Positions 1 through 9,281 of a stretch of DNA of 64,000 nt are shown here, one piece after another. Positions within the stretch are counted from its first letter, which is position 1, and every line of letters begins with the position of its first letter. This stretch comes from an uncultured Alphaproteobacteria bacterium (GTDB taxonomy: Bacteria; Pseudomonadota; Alphaproteobacteria; RF32; CAG-239). The stretch covers positions 123,981 through 187,980 of the forward strand of contig CALXTU010000001.1 in assembly GCA_944391495.1 (NCBI GenBank). The letters run 5' to 3'. The position numbers and the translations under genes are program-made. The notes beneath the pieces are model-generated. The model was not told where the DNA came from and did not search any database. It saw only the letters and a list, made by a program, of their open reading frames with translations.

Positions 1-983
1 AGAGAAAACCGGCCGGCAGCGGATAAACGCGCCGCCATATTTTTTAGAGCCTCATCATTGTTTACCAGATGATATTGCTTGACAATTGCGGCCGGCGGCA
101 GCTGTTCAATCTGCGCGCAGCGCTCGGCCAACCATTTGCCGACACGAGCTTTTAAAGAATTGAAACCGTATTTGTCAATAAATGCATTTAACCGGTCTGC
201 TTCGGGGCAGCGGCAATGAAATTCCGTCAGTTTATGTTCGACGGGAACATCGGCTTTCAACGTAACCAGTTTGAGCGAAATACGGGCATTCTCGGCATTA
301 TCAAGAATGGCCTGTCGGCGTTTTTCCTGTTTGATTTCCCCGGCGTGCACCAGCAGATTTTCAACCGAACCGTATTCGTTAATCAGCTGGGCGGCGGTTT
401 TTGGGCCGATACCCGGAACACCGGGAACGTTGTCGATGCTGTCACCGGAAAGAGCCTGAACATCAACCACTTTATCCGGATAAACACCGAATTTTTCCCT
501 GACGTCTTCGGGAGTAAAAAATTTATCTTTCATCGGGTCATAGAATTCAACGCCGGGACGAATAAGCTGCATCAGATCTTTATCGCCGGAAACAACGACA
601 ACCTCAAGCCCTTTGGCCAAGGCTTGGGCGGTATAAGTCGCGATAAGGTCGTCGGCCTCAAAACCTTCCATTTCCAAAAAGCTGATATTCAAAACATCGA
701 CCGCCTCGCGAATCAGCGGGAACTGAGGAATCAACTCCTCGGGCGTTTCTTTGCGGGTACCCTTGTAGGCGGCAAAAATATCGTTGCGGAAGTTCTGCCT
801 TTTGGCATCAAACAAAACCAGGCAATAATCACAGGGGATTTTGGTGGTCAGTTTCAGAAACATATTGGTAAAACCGTAAACGGCATTAACCGGCGTGCCG
901 TCCGGCGCCGTTAAAGGCGGAAGACCGTAAAAAGCTCTGAAAATGTAGCCCGAACCGTCAATCAAACAAATTTTTTGCGACAT
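1..983 (-). CDS. polA: DNA polymerase I, N-terminal part (truncated by window edge)
   Basis: Reading the minus strand from the ATG at 981-983 gives about 327 residues of the 5'-3' exonuclease (FEN) domain of DNA polymerase I; the Klenow part lies beyond base 1. Family landmarks are visible: the N-terminal GYIFRAFYGLPP stretch, the acidic metal-binding segment EGFEADDLIATY, VVSGDKDLMQLI, and the helix-hairpin-helix DNVPGVPGIGPKTA. The enzyme removes RNA primers and fills gaps in lagging-strand synthesis and excision repair. It is divergent from the penicillin-binding protein gene, with about 140 bp between the two starts. No damage is seen within the visible part. Confidence 0.95.
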   Translation of the reverse strand, partial: MSQKICLIDGSGYIFRAFYGLPPLTAPDGTPVNAVYGFTNMFLKLTTKIPCDYCLVLFDAKRQNFRNDIFAAYKGTRKETPEELIPQFPLIREAVDVLNISFLEMEGFEADDLIATYTAQALAKGLEVVVVSGDKDLMQLIRPGVEFYDPMKDKFFTPEDVREKFGVYPDKVVDVQALSGDSIDNVPGVPGIGPKTAAQLINEYGSVENLLVHAGEIKQEKRRQAILDNAENARISLKLVTLKADVPVEHKLTEFHCRCPEADRLNAFIDKYGFNSLKARVGKWLAERCAQIEQLPPAAIVKQYHLVNNDEALKNMAARLSAAGRFS

Positions 984-1125
984 TTCAACCTCTGTACAAA
1001 ATCTACCGGTTTAATATATACGATTATTCGCCGCAACGCCAAGATTAAAACAAAGTTACCCCATTAAAATTTTCTTTAACCTCTTTGTGTTATAAGAAGG
1101 AAAAAGAATCGGCGGAGAACTTTAT

Positions 1126-2919
1126 ATGGTTGCGAAAAAGATTAAAAAAAATACCGGAAAAAATCAACATTCCAAACGGCGGAAAAACAAAAAACACGGT
1201 CGATTGCTCTTGTTTTTGAAACTTTGCGGCGCCGGTGCCCTGGTGCTGGCCGGATATCTGCTGTTTTGTCTGCTGACGCTGCCGGATATCAATGAAGCGG
1301 TAAATCGCACCCGCCTGCCCTCAACCACGATTATCGCCGCCAACGGCAACGAGGTACAGAGTTTCGGAACGGTTTACTCGGAAATCATCCGCGCGGAAGA
1401 ATTGCCGCAATATACCGTTGATGCCATTGTTTATACCGAAGACCGGCGTTTTTACAATCATTTCGGCTTTGACATCATTTCGTTTACCCGGGCAATGATT
1501 ACCAATATTTTTGCCGGCCGGTTTGTTCAGGGCGGCAGCACAATCACCCAGCAGGTGGCCAAAAACCTGTTTCTGACAAACAAAAAAACAATTACCCGTA
1601 AGGCTCAGGAATTGCTGCTGGCTTTCTGGCTGGAATACAAATTCAGCAAAGAGCAGATTTTAACCCTTTATCTCAACCGGGTTTATTTCGGCAACGGTGC
1701 TTACGGAATCGAGGCGGCGGCGCAAAAATATTTTCAAAAGACCTCCCGGGATCTGAACATTCTCGAAAGCGCCATTCTGGCCGGTATGCTCAAGGCGCCG
1801 TCACGCTATAATCCGATTGCCTCCAAAGAACGTTCTCTGGAACGTGCCACCGTGGTTTTGAACATTTTAAAAGAATGCGGTCTGTTGTCGCAAAAAGATT
1901 TTGAGCGGGCGCTGAAAATGCCTCTGGGCAAAGAAAAACCGGCCAAGGTTAAAAACGGCGCTTATTTTGCCGACTATGCCTATAACGAAATCATGGCGCG
2001 CATCGGCGAACAGGAAACGGATATTTATGCTTTAACCACGCTTGACCAGGATTTACAGGAAAAAGCTTCGCGGATTTTACAAGAGGCCATAGAAGCCAAC
2101 AAAGACCGCAACGTTACCCAGGGAGCCGTTGTTGTCATGGATAAAAACGGCGCCGTCAAGGCCATGGCCGGCGGCGTCAATTACGGTCAAAGCCAGTTTA
2201 ACCGCGCAACCCAGGCCATCCGCCAGCCCGGATCAGCATTCAAATTGTTTGTTTATGCCACGGCAATTAAACAGGGCCTGAAACCGGAAGATATCATTGA
2301 AGACAAACCGGTTAACATCAGCGGCTGGAAGCCGGAAAACGACGACCGTAAGGTTTACGGCGAAGTTACCCTGCGTTATGCCTTTGCCAAATCACTCAAC
2401 CTGGCGACAATTAATCTGGCCCGGAAAATCGGCACCGGTGCCATTATAAACAATGCCAAAAAAATGGGAATCACCACCCCGATGGAAAACGATTTGTCGT
2501 TGGCTCTCGGCAGCTCAGGCGTTAAGGTAATTGATATGGCCGCCGCTTATACAACCGTTGCCAACGGCGGTTATGCCGTCTGGCCCTACGCGGTGGAAGA
2601 AATTTACAGCAATGACGGTTTTCAGCTTTATCAGCGCAGTGAAAGCGAGCCGACCCGTATTTTTACCGGCGAACAGACCGTTTTGATGAAAAAGCTGCTG
2701 CGTGAGGTCATGAAAACCGGTACCGGCCGCAAAGCTGACATCGGCCGTGAGGCTTTCGGCAAAACCGGAACATCACAAGACCACCGCGACGCCTGGTTTG
2801 TCGGTTTTGATGACGAGCTTGTCTGTGCCGTCTGGGTCGGTAATGATGATAATTCACCGATGAAATATGTTTACGGTTCGGGACTGCCGGCGCAAATCTG
2901 GCAAAAAATTATGCGCTGA
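1126..2919 (+). CDS. class A penicillin-binding protein (transglycosylase/transpeptidase)
   Basis: A bifunctional peptidoglycan synthase of 597 residues. A very basic cytoplasmic tail (about 1-27) is followed by one membrane anchor (about 28-48). The glycosyltransferase 51 domain follows, with EDRRFYNHFG (catalytic Glu) and GGSTITQQ. The transpeptidase domain has the three active-site motifs in order: SAFK (SxxK), SLN (SxN) and KTGTS. It polymerises glycan strands and cross-links peptides in the periplasm. At about 600 residues it is much shorter than E. coli PBP1a and lacks the extra inter-domain region, resembling compact PBP1-type enzymes of Alphaproteobacteria. A GGAG ribosome site sits 8 nt before the ATG. 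It stands alone, upstream of the gpmI operon. Confidence 0.93.
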   Translation: MVAKKIKKNTGKNQHSKRRKNKKHGRLLLFLKLCGAGALVLAGYLLFCLLTLPDINEAVNRTRLPSTTIIAANGNEVQSFGTVYSEIIRAEELPQYTVDAIVYTEDRRFYNHFGFDIISFTRAMITNIFAGRFVQGGSTITQQVAKNLFLTNKKTITRKAQELLLAFWLEYKFSKEQILTLYLNRVYFGNGAYGIEAAAQKYFQKTSRDLNILESAILAGMLKAPSRYNPIASKERSLERATVVLNILKECGLLSQKDFERALKMPLGKEKPAKVKNGAYFADYAYNEIMARIGEQETDIYALTTLDQDLQEKASRILQEAIEANKDRNVTQGAVVVMDKNGAVKAMAGGVNYGQSQFNRATQAIRQPGSAFKLFVYATAIKQGLKPEDIIEDKPVNISGWKPENDDRKVYGEVTLRYAFAKSLNLATINLARKIGTGAIINNAKKMGITTPMENDLSLALGSSGVKVIDMAAAYTTVANGGYAVWPYAVEEIYSNDGFQLYQRSESEPTRIFTGEQTVLMKKLLREVMKTGTGRKADIGREAFGKTGTSQDHRDAWFVGFDDELVCAVWVGNDDNSPMKYVYGSGLPAQIWQKIMR

Positions 2920-2959
2920 TGCCAAAAAAAATAGTGCTTTTCGTTTGTGAAATATTATA

Positions 2960-2965
2960 TATAAT
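2960..2965 (+). promoter_or_regulatory. -10 element of the gpmI operon promoter
   Basis: A perfect TATAAT lies 35 bp before the gpmI start, in an AT-rich gap after the PBP stop. The matching -35 (around 2937-2942, CTTTTC) is poor. The position suggests a separate promoter for the gpmI-envC-ctpA-deacetylase-rppH operon. This is sequence-pattern inference only. Confidence 0.4.
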
Positions 2966-2999
2966 AGCGAGAAGTTTGATAAGAGAAAAGGAATAAAAA

Positions 3000-4532
3000 A
3001 TGACACAAAAACCTGTTATGCTTTTGATTTTGGACGGTTGGGGATATCGCGAAAAGATAACCCCAGACAATGCCATTGAAAACGGAAACACCCCGAACTG
3101 GCACCGGCTTTTAAGCGAATGCCCGCACGGCTTTGTCGAAACGTCCGGACTGGCCGTCGGTCTGCCTGACGGACAAATGGGGAACTCCGAAGTCGGCCAT
3201 ACCAATCTGGGTGCCGGCCGTGTGGTTATGCAGGATCTGCCGAAAATAGACCAGGCAATTAAAGACGGCAGTCTGGCGCAGAATCCGGTTTTGTTAAAGA
3301 TGATTGAAACATTGAAGGCCAACGGCAAAACCTGTCATTTGATGGGGCTGATGTCGCCGGGCGGCGTTCACTCCATGCAAAGCCATATTCTGGCCCTGGC
3401 AAAAATCATCAGCAGCTACGGAATCCCGGTGCGGGTTCACGCCTTTTTGGACGGACGCGATACACCGCCGTCGTCGGCCGTTGAATATCTGGCGCAATTT
3501 GAAAAAGACATCGCCGGATTGAATGATGTCAAAATCGCCACCATTGAAGGACGTTTTTATGCCATGGACCGTGATAAACGCTGGGACAGAATCGAAAAGG
3601 CTTATAACAATATGCTTTTGGCCGACGGCAAACGTTTTGCAACCGCCGATGAGGCCATCAAAGCCTCTTATGCCGACAAAGTTACCGACGAATTCGTGGT
3701 GCCGGCAGTTATCGGCGACTATCAGGGAATGAAAGACGGCGATGCTATTTTGATGGCTAACTTCCGTGCCGACCGCGCCCGCGAAATCCTCTATGCTCTG
3801 GCTGATGCCGAATTTAACGGCTTTGCCCGCAAAGCAACGGTTAAATTTGCGGATCATGTCGGTATGACGGAATATTCGGTTGACCATAACCGCTTTATGC
3901 ACACCATCTTTCCGCCGGAGCAGCTGACGAATATTTTGGGCGAAGTTGTTGCCGAACACGGCCTGACACAGCTCCGGATTGCCGAAACCGAAAAATATGC
4001 TCATGTTACGTTTTTCTTTAACGGCGGCGAAGAGCGCGAGTTTAAAGGCGAAGAACGTATTTTGATTGCCAGCCCCAAGGTGGCAACTTATGATTTGAAG
4101 CCGGAAATGAGTGTTTACGAGGTTACCGAACAACTGGTTAAGGCCATTGAAGACAAGCGTTTTGACGTTATTATCTGCAACTTTGCCAACGGCGACATGG
4201 TCGGCCATACCGGTATTATGGACGCAGCGCTGAAGGCCGTTGCCGCGGTTGACGAATGTCTGGGCAAGGTTGAAAAAGCGATTAAAGATGTCGGCGGTGT
4301 TTTGATTGTAACGGCCGATCACGGCAATGTCGAAAAAATGGTTGACGAAAAAACCGGCCAGCCCTATACGGCGCATACCGTCGGTAAGGTTCGGGCCGTT
4401 TTGGTCAACGATAAAAGCGGTGTTACCGGCCTGAAAGACGGCAAGCTGGCGGATATTGCTCCGACCATGCTTGAACTTCTGGGGATCAAACAGCCGAAAG
4501 AAATGACCGGGACATCTTTGTTGAAGAGATAA
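3000..4532 (+). CDS. gpmI: 2,3-bisphosphoglycerate-independent phosphoglycerate mutase
   Basis: A glycolytic enzyme interconverting 3- and 2-phosphoglycerate with two Mn ions and a phosphoserine intermediate; 510 residues, the normal iPGM length. The alkaline-phosphatase-type metal motif DGWGYRE sits near the N-terminus, the catalytic Ser is in GNSEVGHTNLGAGR, and the metal-binding motifs LDGRDTPP and TADHGNVEKM follow. A clear AAGGA site precedes the ATG. It heads a run of same-strand genes with gaps of 3-18 bp or overlaps (envC, ctpA, deacetylase, rppH), an arrangement I recognise from other Alphaproteobacteria. Confidence 0.97.
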   Translation: MTQKPVMLLILDGWGYREKITPDNAIENGNTPNWHRLLSECPHGFVETSGLAVGLPDGQMGNSEVGHTNLGAGRVVMQDLPKIDQAIKDGSLAQNPVLLKMIETLKANGKTCHLMGLMSPGGVHSMQSHILALAKIISSYGIPVRVHAFLDGRDTPPSSAVEYLAQFEKDIAGLNDVKIATIEGRFYAMDRDKRWDRIEKAYNNMLLADGKRFATADEAIKASYADKVTDEFVVPAVIGDYQGMKDGDAILMANFRADRAREILYALADAEFNGFARKATVKFADHVGMTEYSVDHNRFMHTIFPPEQLTNILGEVVAEHGLTQLRIAETEKYAHVTFFFNGGEEREFKGEERILIASPKVATYDLKPEMSVYEVTEQLVKAIEDKRFDVIICNFANGDMVGHTGIMDAALKAVAAVDECLGKVEKAIKDVGGVLIVTADHGNVEKMVDEKTGQPYTAHTVGKVRAVLVNDKSGVTGLKDGKLADIAPTMLELLGIKQPKEMTGTSLLKR

Positions 4533-4535
4533 TCA

Positions 4536-5765
4536 ATGGACTTGCAGGCGGCTTTTAAATACAGTGTTCTGGCGGCGGTTTTTTTGGCTTTCAGCCTTGA
4601 AACCGCCGATGCCGCCCGAGTTTCAAAGGCTGATTTAAAAGAGGTTGAAGAAAAAGTTTTTCAGCAGAGCATGGAGCATAAAAAGCTGCAGGCTCAGGCA
4701 ACTCAGATTAATCTGGAACTGACCACCGTCAGTCGCGAAATGGTTAAAGCCGCGCGGCAAATTCAAAATAATGAAGAAAAACTCTCCCGTATGGAGCGGC
4801 AACTCGGCCTTTTGGAAGACGACCTGAAAAAAGCTCAAGAGGGTTTTACAAAAGAAGACAGCCATCTCATCAGTATTCTGGCAGCCCTGCAGAATCTGGC
4901 GCTTAAGCCGACTGAATCACTTCTGGTTCAGCCATTAAGTCCGGTTGACATTATTCGCAGCGCCATGGTTCTGCGTGAGACGGTGCCTTATCTGGAAGAA
5001 AATGCCGAACGCATCCGCCGGCAGTTGCAGGATATTACTACCAAAAAGGCCAAAATTGAAAAACAGATAAGCGAAATTTCCAAACAGAAAAAGCTGCTGG
5101 AAGCCGAACATGAACGCATGAAGCAACTGGTGCAGCGTAAGTCAAAGCTGCGCAACAGCGTGGAGATTAAAAGCGAAAAAGCAAAGAAAAATATGGACAG
5201 ACTGGCTTCGCAGGCTCAAGATTTGCGTGACCTTTTAGGACAAATTGAAAAACAACGCAAAGAACAGGAAGCCCGGGAGGCCGAGCGGCGACGTCAGGAA
5301 GAAGAGCGCAGAAAACTAGAGGAAAAACAATCTGATGACTTGATTAAATCCGAACAAGCGGCTATAACGAATATAGCTTCGGGTTTTGCTAAAGCCAAAG
5401 GCAGCCTGCCGTTGCCGGCGAGAGGGCGCATTATTACCCGTTACGGCGAGCAGAAAGTCAAAGGTGTGTCTTCCAAGGGGTTGACCATCGCTACCCGTGA
5501 AAAGGCTCAGGTTATTTCACCTTTTGACGGAGCCGTGGTATTTGCAGGGCCTTTCAGAGGATACGGCAATATGATTATTGTGGAACACGGTGACGGATAT
5601 CTGTCGGTTATGGCCGGACTGGGCAGTATCAGCGTTGAGCTGGGACAAATGCTGCTGGCAGGAGAGCCGATCGGATTGATGCCGGAAGAAGGAAATGCCG
5701 AATTATATGTGGAAATCCGCAAAGACAATCAGTCAATTAATCCGGCTGCATGGTTTAAAATTTAA
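4536..5765 (+). CDS. envC: EnvC-like murein hydrolase activator (degenerate M23/LytM domain)
   Basis: A 409-residue exported protein: signal peptide (about 1-26, ending TADAA), long coiled coil (about 30-250, rich in Glu/Lys/Gln) and a C-terminal LytM/M23 fold (about 285-405). The LytM domain keeps the HGDGYLSVMAG region but lacks the zinc-ligand HxGxD motif. This fits EnvC-type proteins, which do not cut murein themselves but activate amidases at the division site. The start follows the gpmI stop by 3 bp, so translation is probably coupled. Its partner next door is the S41 protease CtpA. Base positions 4554-4568 carry one copy of the 15-bp word described under findings. Confidence 0.88.
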   Translation: MDLQAAFKYSVLAAVFLAFSLETADAARVSKADLKEVEEKVFQQSMEHKKLQAQATQINLELTTVSREMVKAARQIQNNEEKLSRMERQLGLLEDDLKKAQEGFTKEDSHLISILAALQNLALKPTESLLVQPLSPVDIIRSAMVLRETVPYLEENAERIRRQLQDITTKKAKIEKQISEISKQKKLLEAEHERMKQLVQRKSKLRNSVEIKSEKAKKNMDRLASQAQDLRDLLGQIEKQRKEQEAREAERRRQEEERRKLEEKQSDDLIKSEQAAITNIASGFAKAKGSLPLPARGRIITRYGEQKVKGVSSKGLTIATREKAQVISPFDGAVVFAGPFRGYGNMIIVEHGDGYLSVMAGLGSISVELGQMLLAGEPIGLMPEEGNAELYVEIRKDNQSINPAAWFKI

Positions 5766-5783
5766 AGAGGACAGGAAACAGAT

Positions 5784-7073
5784 ATGCTGAAAAGATTTTG
5801 GTTAGTACCTTTTATTGCCGCGGCAATCGTTATTCAACCGCTGGAAGCCAAAGAAACCACAGCCGCGACCAAAGATGAAGACGTCAACTCCTACGAGCTG
5901 CTTAATTTGTTCGGCGAGGTTATGGAACGCGCCAAGGCCAACTATGTTGAAGAAGTGAGCGATAAACAGCTGATAGAAGCGGCGATTAACGGCATGCTGA
6001 CATCTCTTGATCCTCATTCAAGTTATCTGGATGAAAAAGACTTTAAATATATGAACGAACAAACCAGCGGCAAATTCGGCGGTCTGGGTATTGAAATCAC
6101 TATGGAGCAAGGCGTGGTCAAGATTGTTTCGCCGATTGACGATACGCCGGCGTTTAAGGCCGGATTGAAACCGGGGGACTATATTACCCATATCGACGGC
6201 GAAACCATTATCGGCATGAGTTTGAACGAGGCCGTTGATAAAATGCGCGGAAAGCCCGGTACAAAAGTCAAACTGACTATCCGCCGGATTAACGAAAAAC
6301 CGTTTGACGTTACCCTGAAACGCGAGGAAATCAAAACGCAATCAGTAAAAACAGATATAAAGGACGATGACGTCTTTTATATCAGAATCGGTTCTTTTTC
6401 GGAAGATGTTGATACCGATATCAAAAAAGCTTTTGAAAAAGTACAAAAGAATCGTAAAGAACCTCTGAAAGGCATTGTTCTGGACGTACGCAACAATCCG
6501 GGCGGACTTTTGGATCAGGCCGTTGCCGTTTCCAGTCTGTTTTTGGATCAGGGTGAAGTCGTTTCAACCAGAGCGCGCAATGAAGAAGATACTCTGCGCT
6601 ATTCGGCCAAAGGAAAAGACATCACCAACGGAATGCCGATTGTTGTTATCATCAACAACGGTTCGGCCTCCGCTTCGGAAATCGTTGCCGGTGCTTTGCA
6701 GGATCATAAACGGGCGGTTATCATCGGGGAAAAATCATTCGGTAAAGGAAGCGTGCAAACGGTTGTCCCCTTAGGCGATTACGGCGCTATGCGGCTAACC
6801 ACCGCCAAATATTACACTCCGTCAGGGCGTTCTATTCAGGCTACGGGTATTGAACCGGATATCGTTGTTCACCCTGCCAAAGTGGAAGAATTTACCAATG
6901 AGTACGGTTTCAGTGAAGCTGAGTATACCAATGCCCTGGAAAATGAAACGGTGAAAGACGACAAAGACAAGAAAGACAAAAAGGACGAAGATAAAGACTG
7001 GCGGCTGGATTATCAATTATCCCGTGCCGTTGATCTGGTTAAAGCTCTGAGCGTCTACACCGAAGCCAAATAA
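5784..7073 (+). CDS. ctpA: carboxy-terminal processing protease, S41 family
   Basis: A periplasmic serine protease of 429 residues. It has a signal sequence (about 1-23), an N-terminal helical part, a PDZ domain (about 85-175) and the S41 catalytic core. The Ser nucleophile is visible in NNGSASASEI and the general-base Lys in EKSFGKGSVQ. The C-terminus carries a Lys/Asp-rich tail. Family members trim or degrade periplasmic proteins, often cell-wall hydrolases. Sitting between an EnvC-like activator and a polysaccharide deacetylase-like protein, it most likely helps control murein splitting. It has a good GAGGACAGGA-type ribosome site. Confidence 0.94.
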   Translation: MLKRFWLVPFIAAAIVIQPLEAKETTAATKDEDVNSYELLNLFGEVMERAKANYVEEVSDKQLIEAAINGMLTSLDPHSSYLDEKDFKYMNEQTSGKFGGLGIEITMEQGVVKIVSPIDDTPAFKAGLKPGDYITHIDGETIIGMSLNEAVDKMRGKPGTKVKLTIRRINEKPFDVTLKREEIKTQSVKTDIKDDDVFYIRIGSFSEDVDTDIKKAFEKVQKNRKEPLKGIVLDVRNNPGGLLDQAVAVSSLFLDQGEVVSTRARNEEDTLRYSAKGKDITNGMPIVVIINNGSASASEIVAGALQDHKRAVIIGEKSFGKGSVQTVVPLGDYGAMRLTTAKYYTPSGRSIQATGIEPDIVVHPAKVEEFTNEYGFSEAEYTNALENETVKDDKDKKDKKDEDKDWRLDYQLSRAVDLVKALSVYTEAK

Positions 7074-7083
7074 AGGAGTTGTC

Positions 7084-8259
7084 TTGCGGGAAAAACTTGA
7101 AAAATATGACAAACTGATTACCGCCGTATTGGTGATTGTCGCTTTTATTCTCGGCATCGGTTACTGGTTTGCCGAAGAAAAAAGTGAGCCGGAATATTTA
7201 TCAAAAATAGACCGGTTGATGTTTGATAAAGACAACAAGGCTCCCAAACTGGTGTTGACTCTGCCGGATAAATTGACGGCAACCAATAAAAAAGCCGATG
7301 TCTTTATTGACGTTTCCCAAGAAGCAAGACTTATGAAAGAACCTCCAGCACCGCCTGAGTTTTCTTTTGAAAAACTTTTGGCGCGCGTTCCTAACCTGAC
7401 CAATCTTCCGGCTAAGACCGCAACTCAACAACTCGACTATATCGGATTGGAAGAGAGTCTGACGGACAAAAGCAAGGAAGGTCTTATCTTGCCGAGAATA
7501 TCGGAAGACGGTCATAAGCCTTGGAGCGAATACGGAATGACCGTCGATGTCCAGCCTAATTTTAAAAAAGTGGCCGTGGTTATCGCCGGACTGGGGTTTG
7601 ATCCGAACAGTGTCAATAAAATTGCCCAGGCTTTTGATTCTGAAGTATCAATGAGCTTTACACCATATACTCCAAATCCTTATAATGCCATAACGACGGC
7701 CAGAACTTCGGGACATGAAACTTATATGGATCTTTTGCTGTCTTCCAGAGATTTTCTAAAAGAGGATACCGGTCCGTTATCGCTTAATCTAAATTTGTCA
7801 ATGGAAAGCTCTTTTGAACGTTTTTATAAAACAATTTCCCAACCGGCGCCCATAGGCGGCATCATTATTCGTGACGGTATTGCCAATGACAGCAACGCAA
7901 TTATCCTTCGTACGCTGCTTAATGACGCCAATAATCGCGGTTTGCTGATTGTTGACGCAACATCGGAAAACGGCATTGCCAATATTAAAATCGCCGGACT
8001 GGCCAGAAGAAAGGCCGATATTGTCATCAATCAGGACATGACGGGAGATGATATTGAAAAATCGTTGCAAAAAGCGGAAACCATTGCCTTTGACAAAGGA
8101 CAGGTTTTGATTGTTGCCGATGCCAAACCGTTGGCGGTTACGGCCATTTATAAATGGATAAAAACTTTTTCGCCGCAAATCTCTTATGAAGAGGCTAAGA
8201 TGGTCGAAATTTCAAAACCCTTTGCTCTGGTTCCCTTATCTAATCTGGTGGTGGAATGA
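7084..8259 (+). CDS. divergent polysaccharide deacetylase family protein (YibQ-like)
   Basis: A 391-residue protein with one N-terminal membrane segment (about 13-30), an unstructured linker, and a C-terminal domain of the divergent polysaccharide deacetylase fold (about 155-375). Typical stretches are VAVVIAGLGFD, MSFTPYTPN and the GGIIIRDG region. The family is usually found beside ctpA and envC, and its biochemical activity is not established. The start is TTG at 7084, chosen because AAAGGAG lies 6-12 nt upstream and no ATG fits. It overlaps rppH by 4 nt (ATGA). Confidence 0.85.
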   Translation: MREKLEKYDKLITAVLVIVAFILGIGYWFAEEKSEPEYLSKIDRLMFDKDNKAPKLVLTLPDKLTATNKKADVFIDVSQEARLMKEPPAPPEFSFEKLLARVPNLTNLPAKTATQQLDYIGLEESLTDKSKEGLILPRISEDGHKPWSEYGMTVDVQPNFKKVAVVIAGLGFDPNSVNKIAQAFDSEVSMSFTPYTPNPYNAITTARTSGHETYMDLLLSSRDFLKEDTGPLSLNLNLSMESSFERFYKTISQPAPIGGIIIRDGIANDSNAIILRTLLNDANNRGLLIVDATSENGIANIKIAGLARRKADIVINQDMTGDDIEKSLQKAETIAFDKGQVLIVADAKPLAVTAIYKWIKTFSPQISYEEAKMVEISKPFALVPLSNLVVE

Positions 8260-8747
8260 CAACAAACGCCTATCGTAAAAATGTCGGGATTATTGTTGCC
8301 GACAAAGACGGAAAAGTTTTAATGTGTGCCCGTGCCGACCAGGAAGATTTACAATGGCAATTTCCGCAGGGCGGAATTGAAAACGGCGAGGATATCGTTG
8401 CCGCTGCCGAACGGGAGCTCCGTGAAGAAACGGGCATTTCATCCGTCCGGCTTATCGGAATAATGCCCGAGCCGCTGCGGTATGATTTTCCGAAAAATGC
8501 CAGAAAGAGATATGGTGCTTTATATAAAGGTCAGGAGCAAACCTGGGTTTTGTTTCGTTTTTACGGAAAAGATAATGAAATTGACTTTTTAACCAATCCG
8601 GAGGAAATTGAATTTAAATCTTTTGAGTGGGTTGATATCAGCGAAGCGCCGCAAAGAATTGTCGCTTTTAAAAAACAAGTTTATCAAAAAGCGGCCGAAT
8701 ATTTCGCACCGTATTTAAAAGAGGTTCCTCATGAGCGAAAAATTTAA
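8256..8747 (+). CDS. rppH: RNA pyrophosphohydrolase (Nudix)
   Basis: A Nudix hydrolase that removes pyrophosphate from the 5' end of transcripts and so starts mRNA decay. It has 163 residues, the usual length. The Nudix box is intact: GG-(x5)-E-(x7)-REL-x-EETGI at about residues 39-62. Flanking family stretches QWQFPQGG and KGQEQTWVLFRF support RppH over other Nudix members. Translation is coupled to the gene before it (ATGA overlap). The 3' end carries CACCGTATTTAAA, a partial reverse copy of the window's repeated word. Confidence 0.95.
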   Translation: MTTNAYRKNVGIIVADKDGKVLMCARADQEDLQWQFPQGGIENGEDIVAAAERELREETGISSVRLIGIMPEPLRYDFPKNARKRYGALYKGQEQTWVLFRFYGKDNEIDFLTNPEEIEFKSFEWVDISEAPQRIVAFKKQVYQKAAEYFAPYLKEVPHERKI

Positions 8748-9279
8748 AAAAGAACGTGATACGGTTCTTAAAGCCGCCAGAAAAGGTATCAACGGCAACT
8801 TAAAATTAAACCGGCAGCAAAAAAAATATGTCAAAAATCTGTTGTTGTTTGCCTTAATGAATGCTTCCGGCAATGAAACCGTTACCAATAAAAATTTTAT
8901 CAAATTGGTTAACAAGCTTTTTAAGGGTTTTTTGTTGAAGATTCTAAAAGAAAGTCTGGACGAAGACGGTGATGAAGATTGGGATGCCGCATTGGAGGTT
9001 GAACTAAACAACATCATTGCCAATGACGCACTGCTTAAAGCTGCCGATATAGAGAAACTGCTGACACCGGAAAAAATTACCGCTTTTTTGAAAGCCAACA
9101 CCAACGGCGTGTCGCAAAAAGATATTGTTAAAAGGCTGATGGCTTTGCGCGAGGTTAAAACAAATTATCGTGAGACACCGCAGGAACGAGAAAAACGCGA
9201 GCGTAACCGCAAAGAATACGAACTTACCAAAATCCGGCAAAGAATGATGGAGCAAGCCAACGACCGCAGCAGAGGCTGA
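8731..9279 (+). CDS. small charged hypothetical protein
   Basis: I do not recognise this 182-residue protein. It is soluble, very rich in Lys, Glu and Asn, with no membrane segment or signal peptide, and looks mostly helical. It starts with ATGAGCG inside the last 17 nt of rppH, so it is probably translationally coupled to it, and it closes the gpmI operon. It ends 2 bp from the convergent tsaB stop, with no terminator between. An acidic patch (about 74-85, DEDGDEDWD) is followed by a basic C-terminus. No function is proposed. Confidence 0.75.
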   Translation: MSEKFKKERDTVLKAARKGINGNLKLNRQQKKYVKNLLLFALMNASGNETVTNKNFIKLVNKLFKGFLLKILKESLDEDGDEDWDAALEVELNNIIANDALLKAADIEKLLTPEKITAFLKANTNGVSQKDIVKRLMALREVKTNYRETPQEREKRERNRKEYELTKIRQRMMEQANDRSRG

Positions 9280-9281
9280 AT

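Noticed and set aside
3294..4376. 360-codon open frame antisense to gpmI
   Set aside because: It mirrors the codon pattern of a certain gene, has no ribosome site and no family features.
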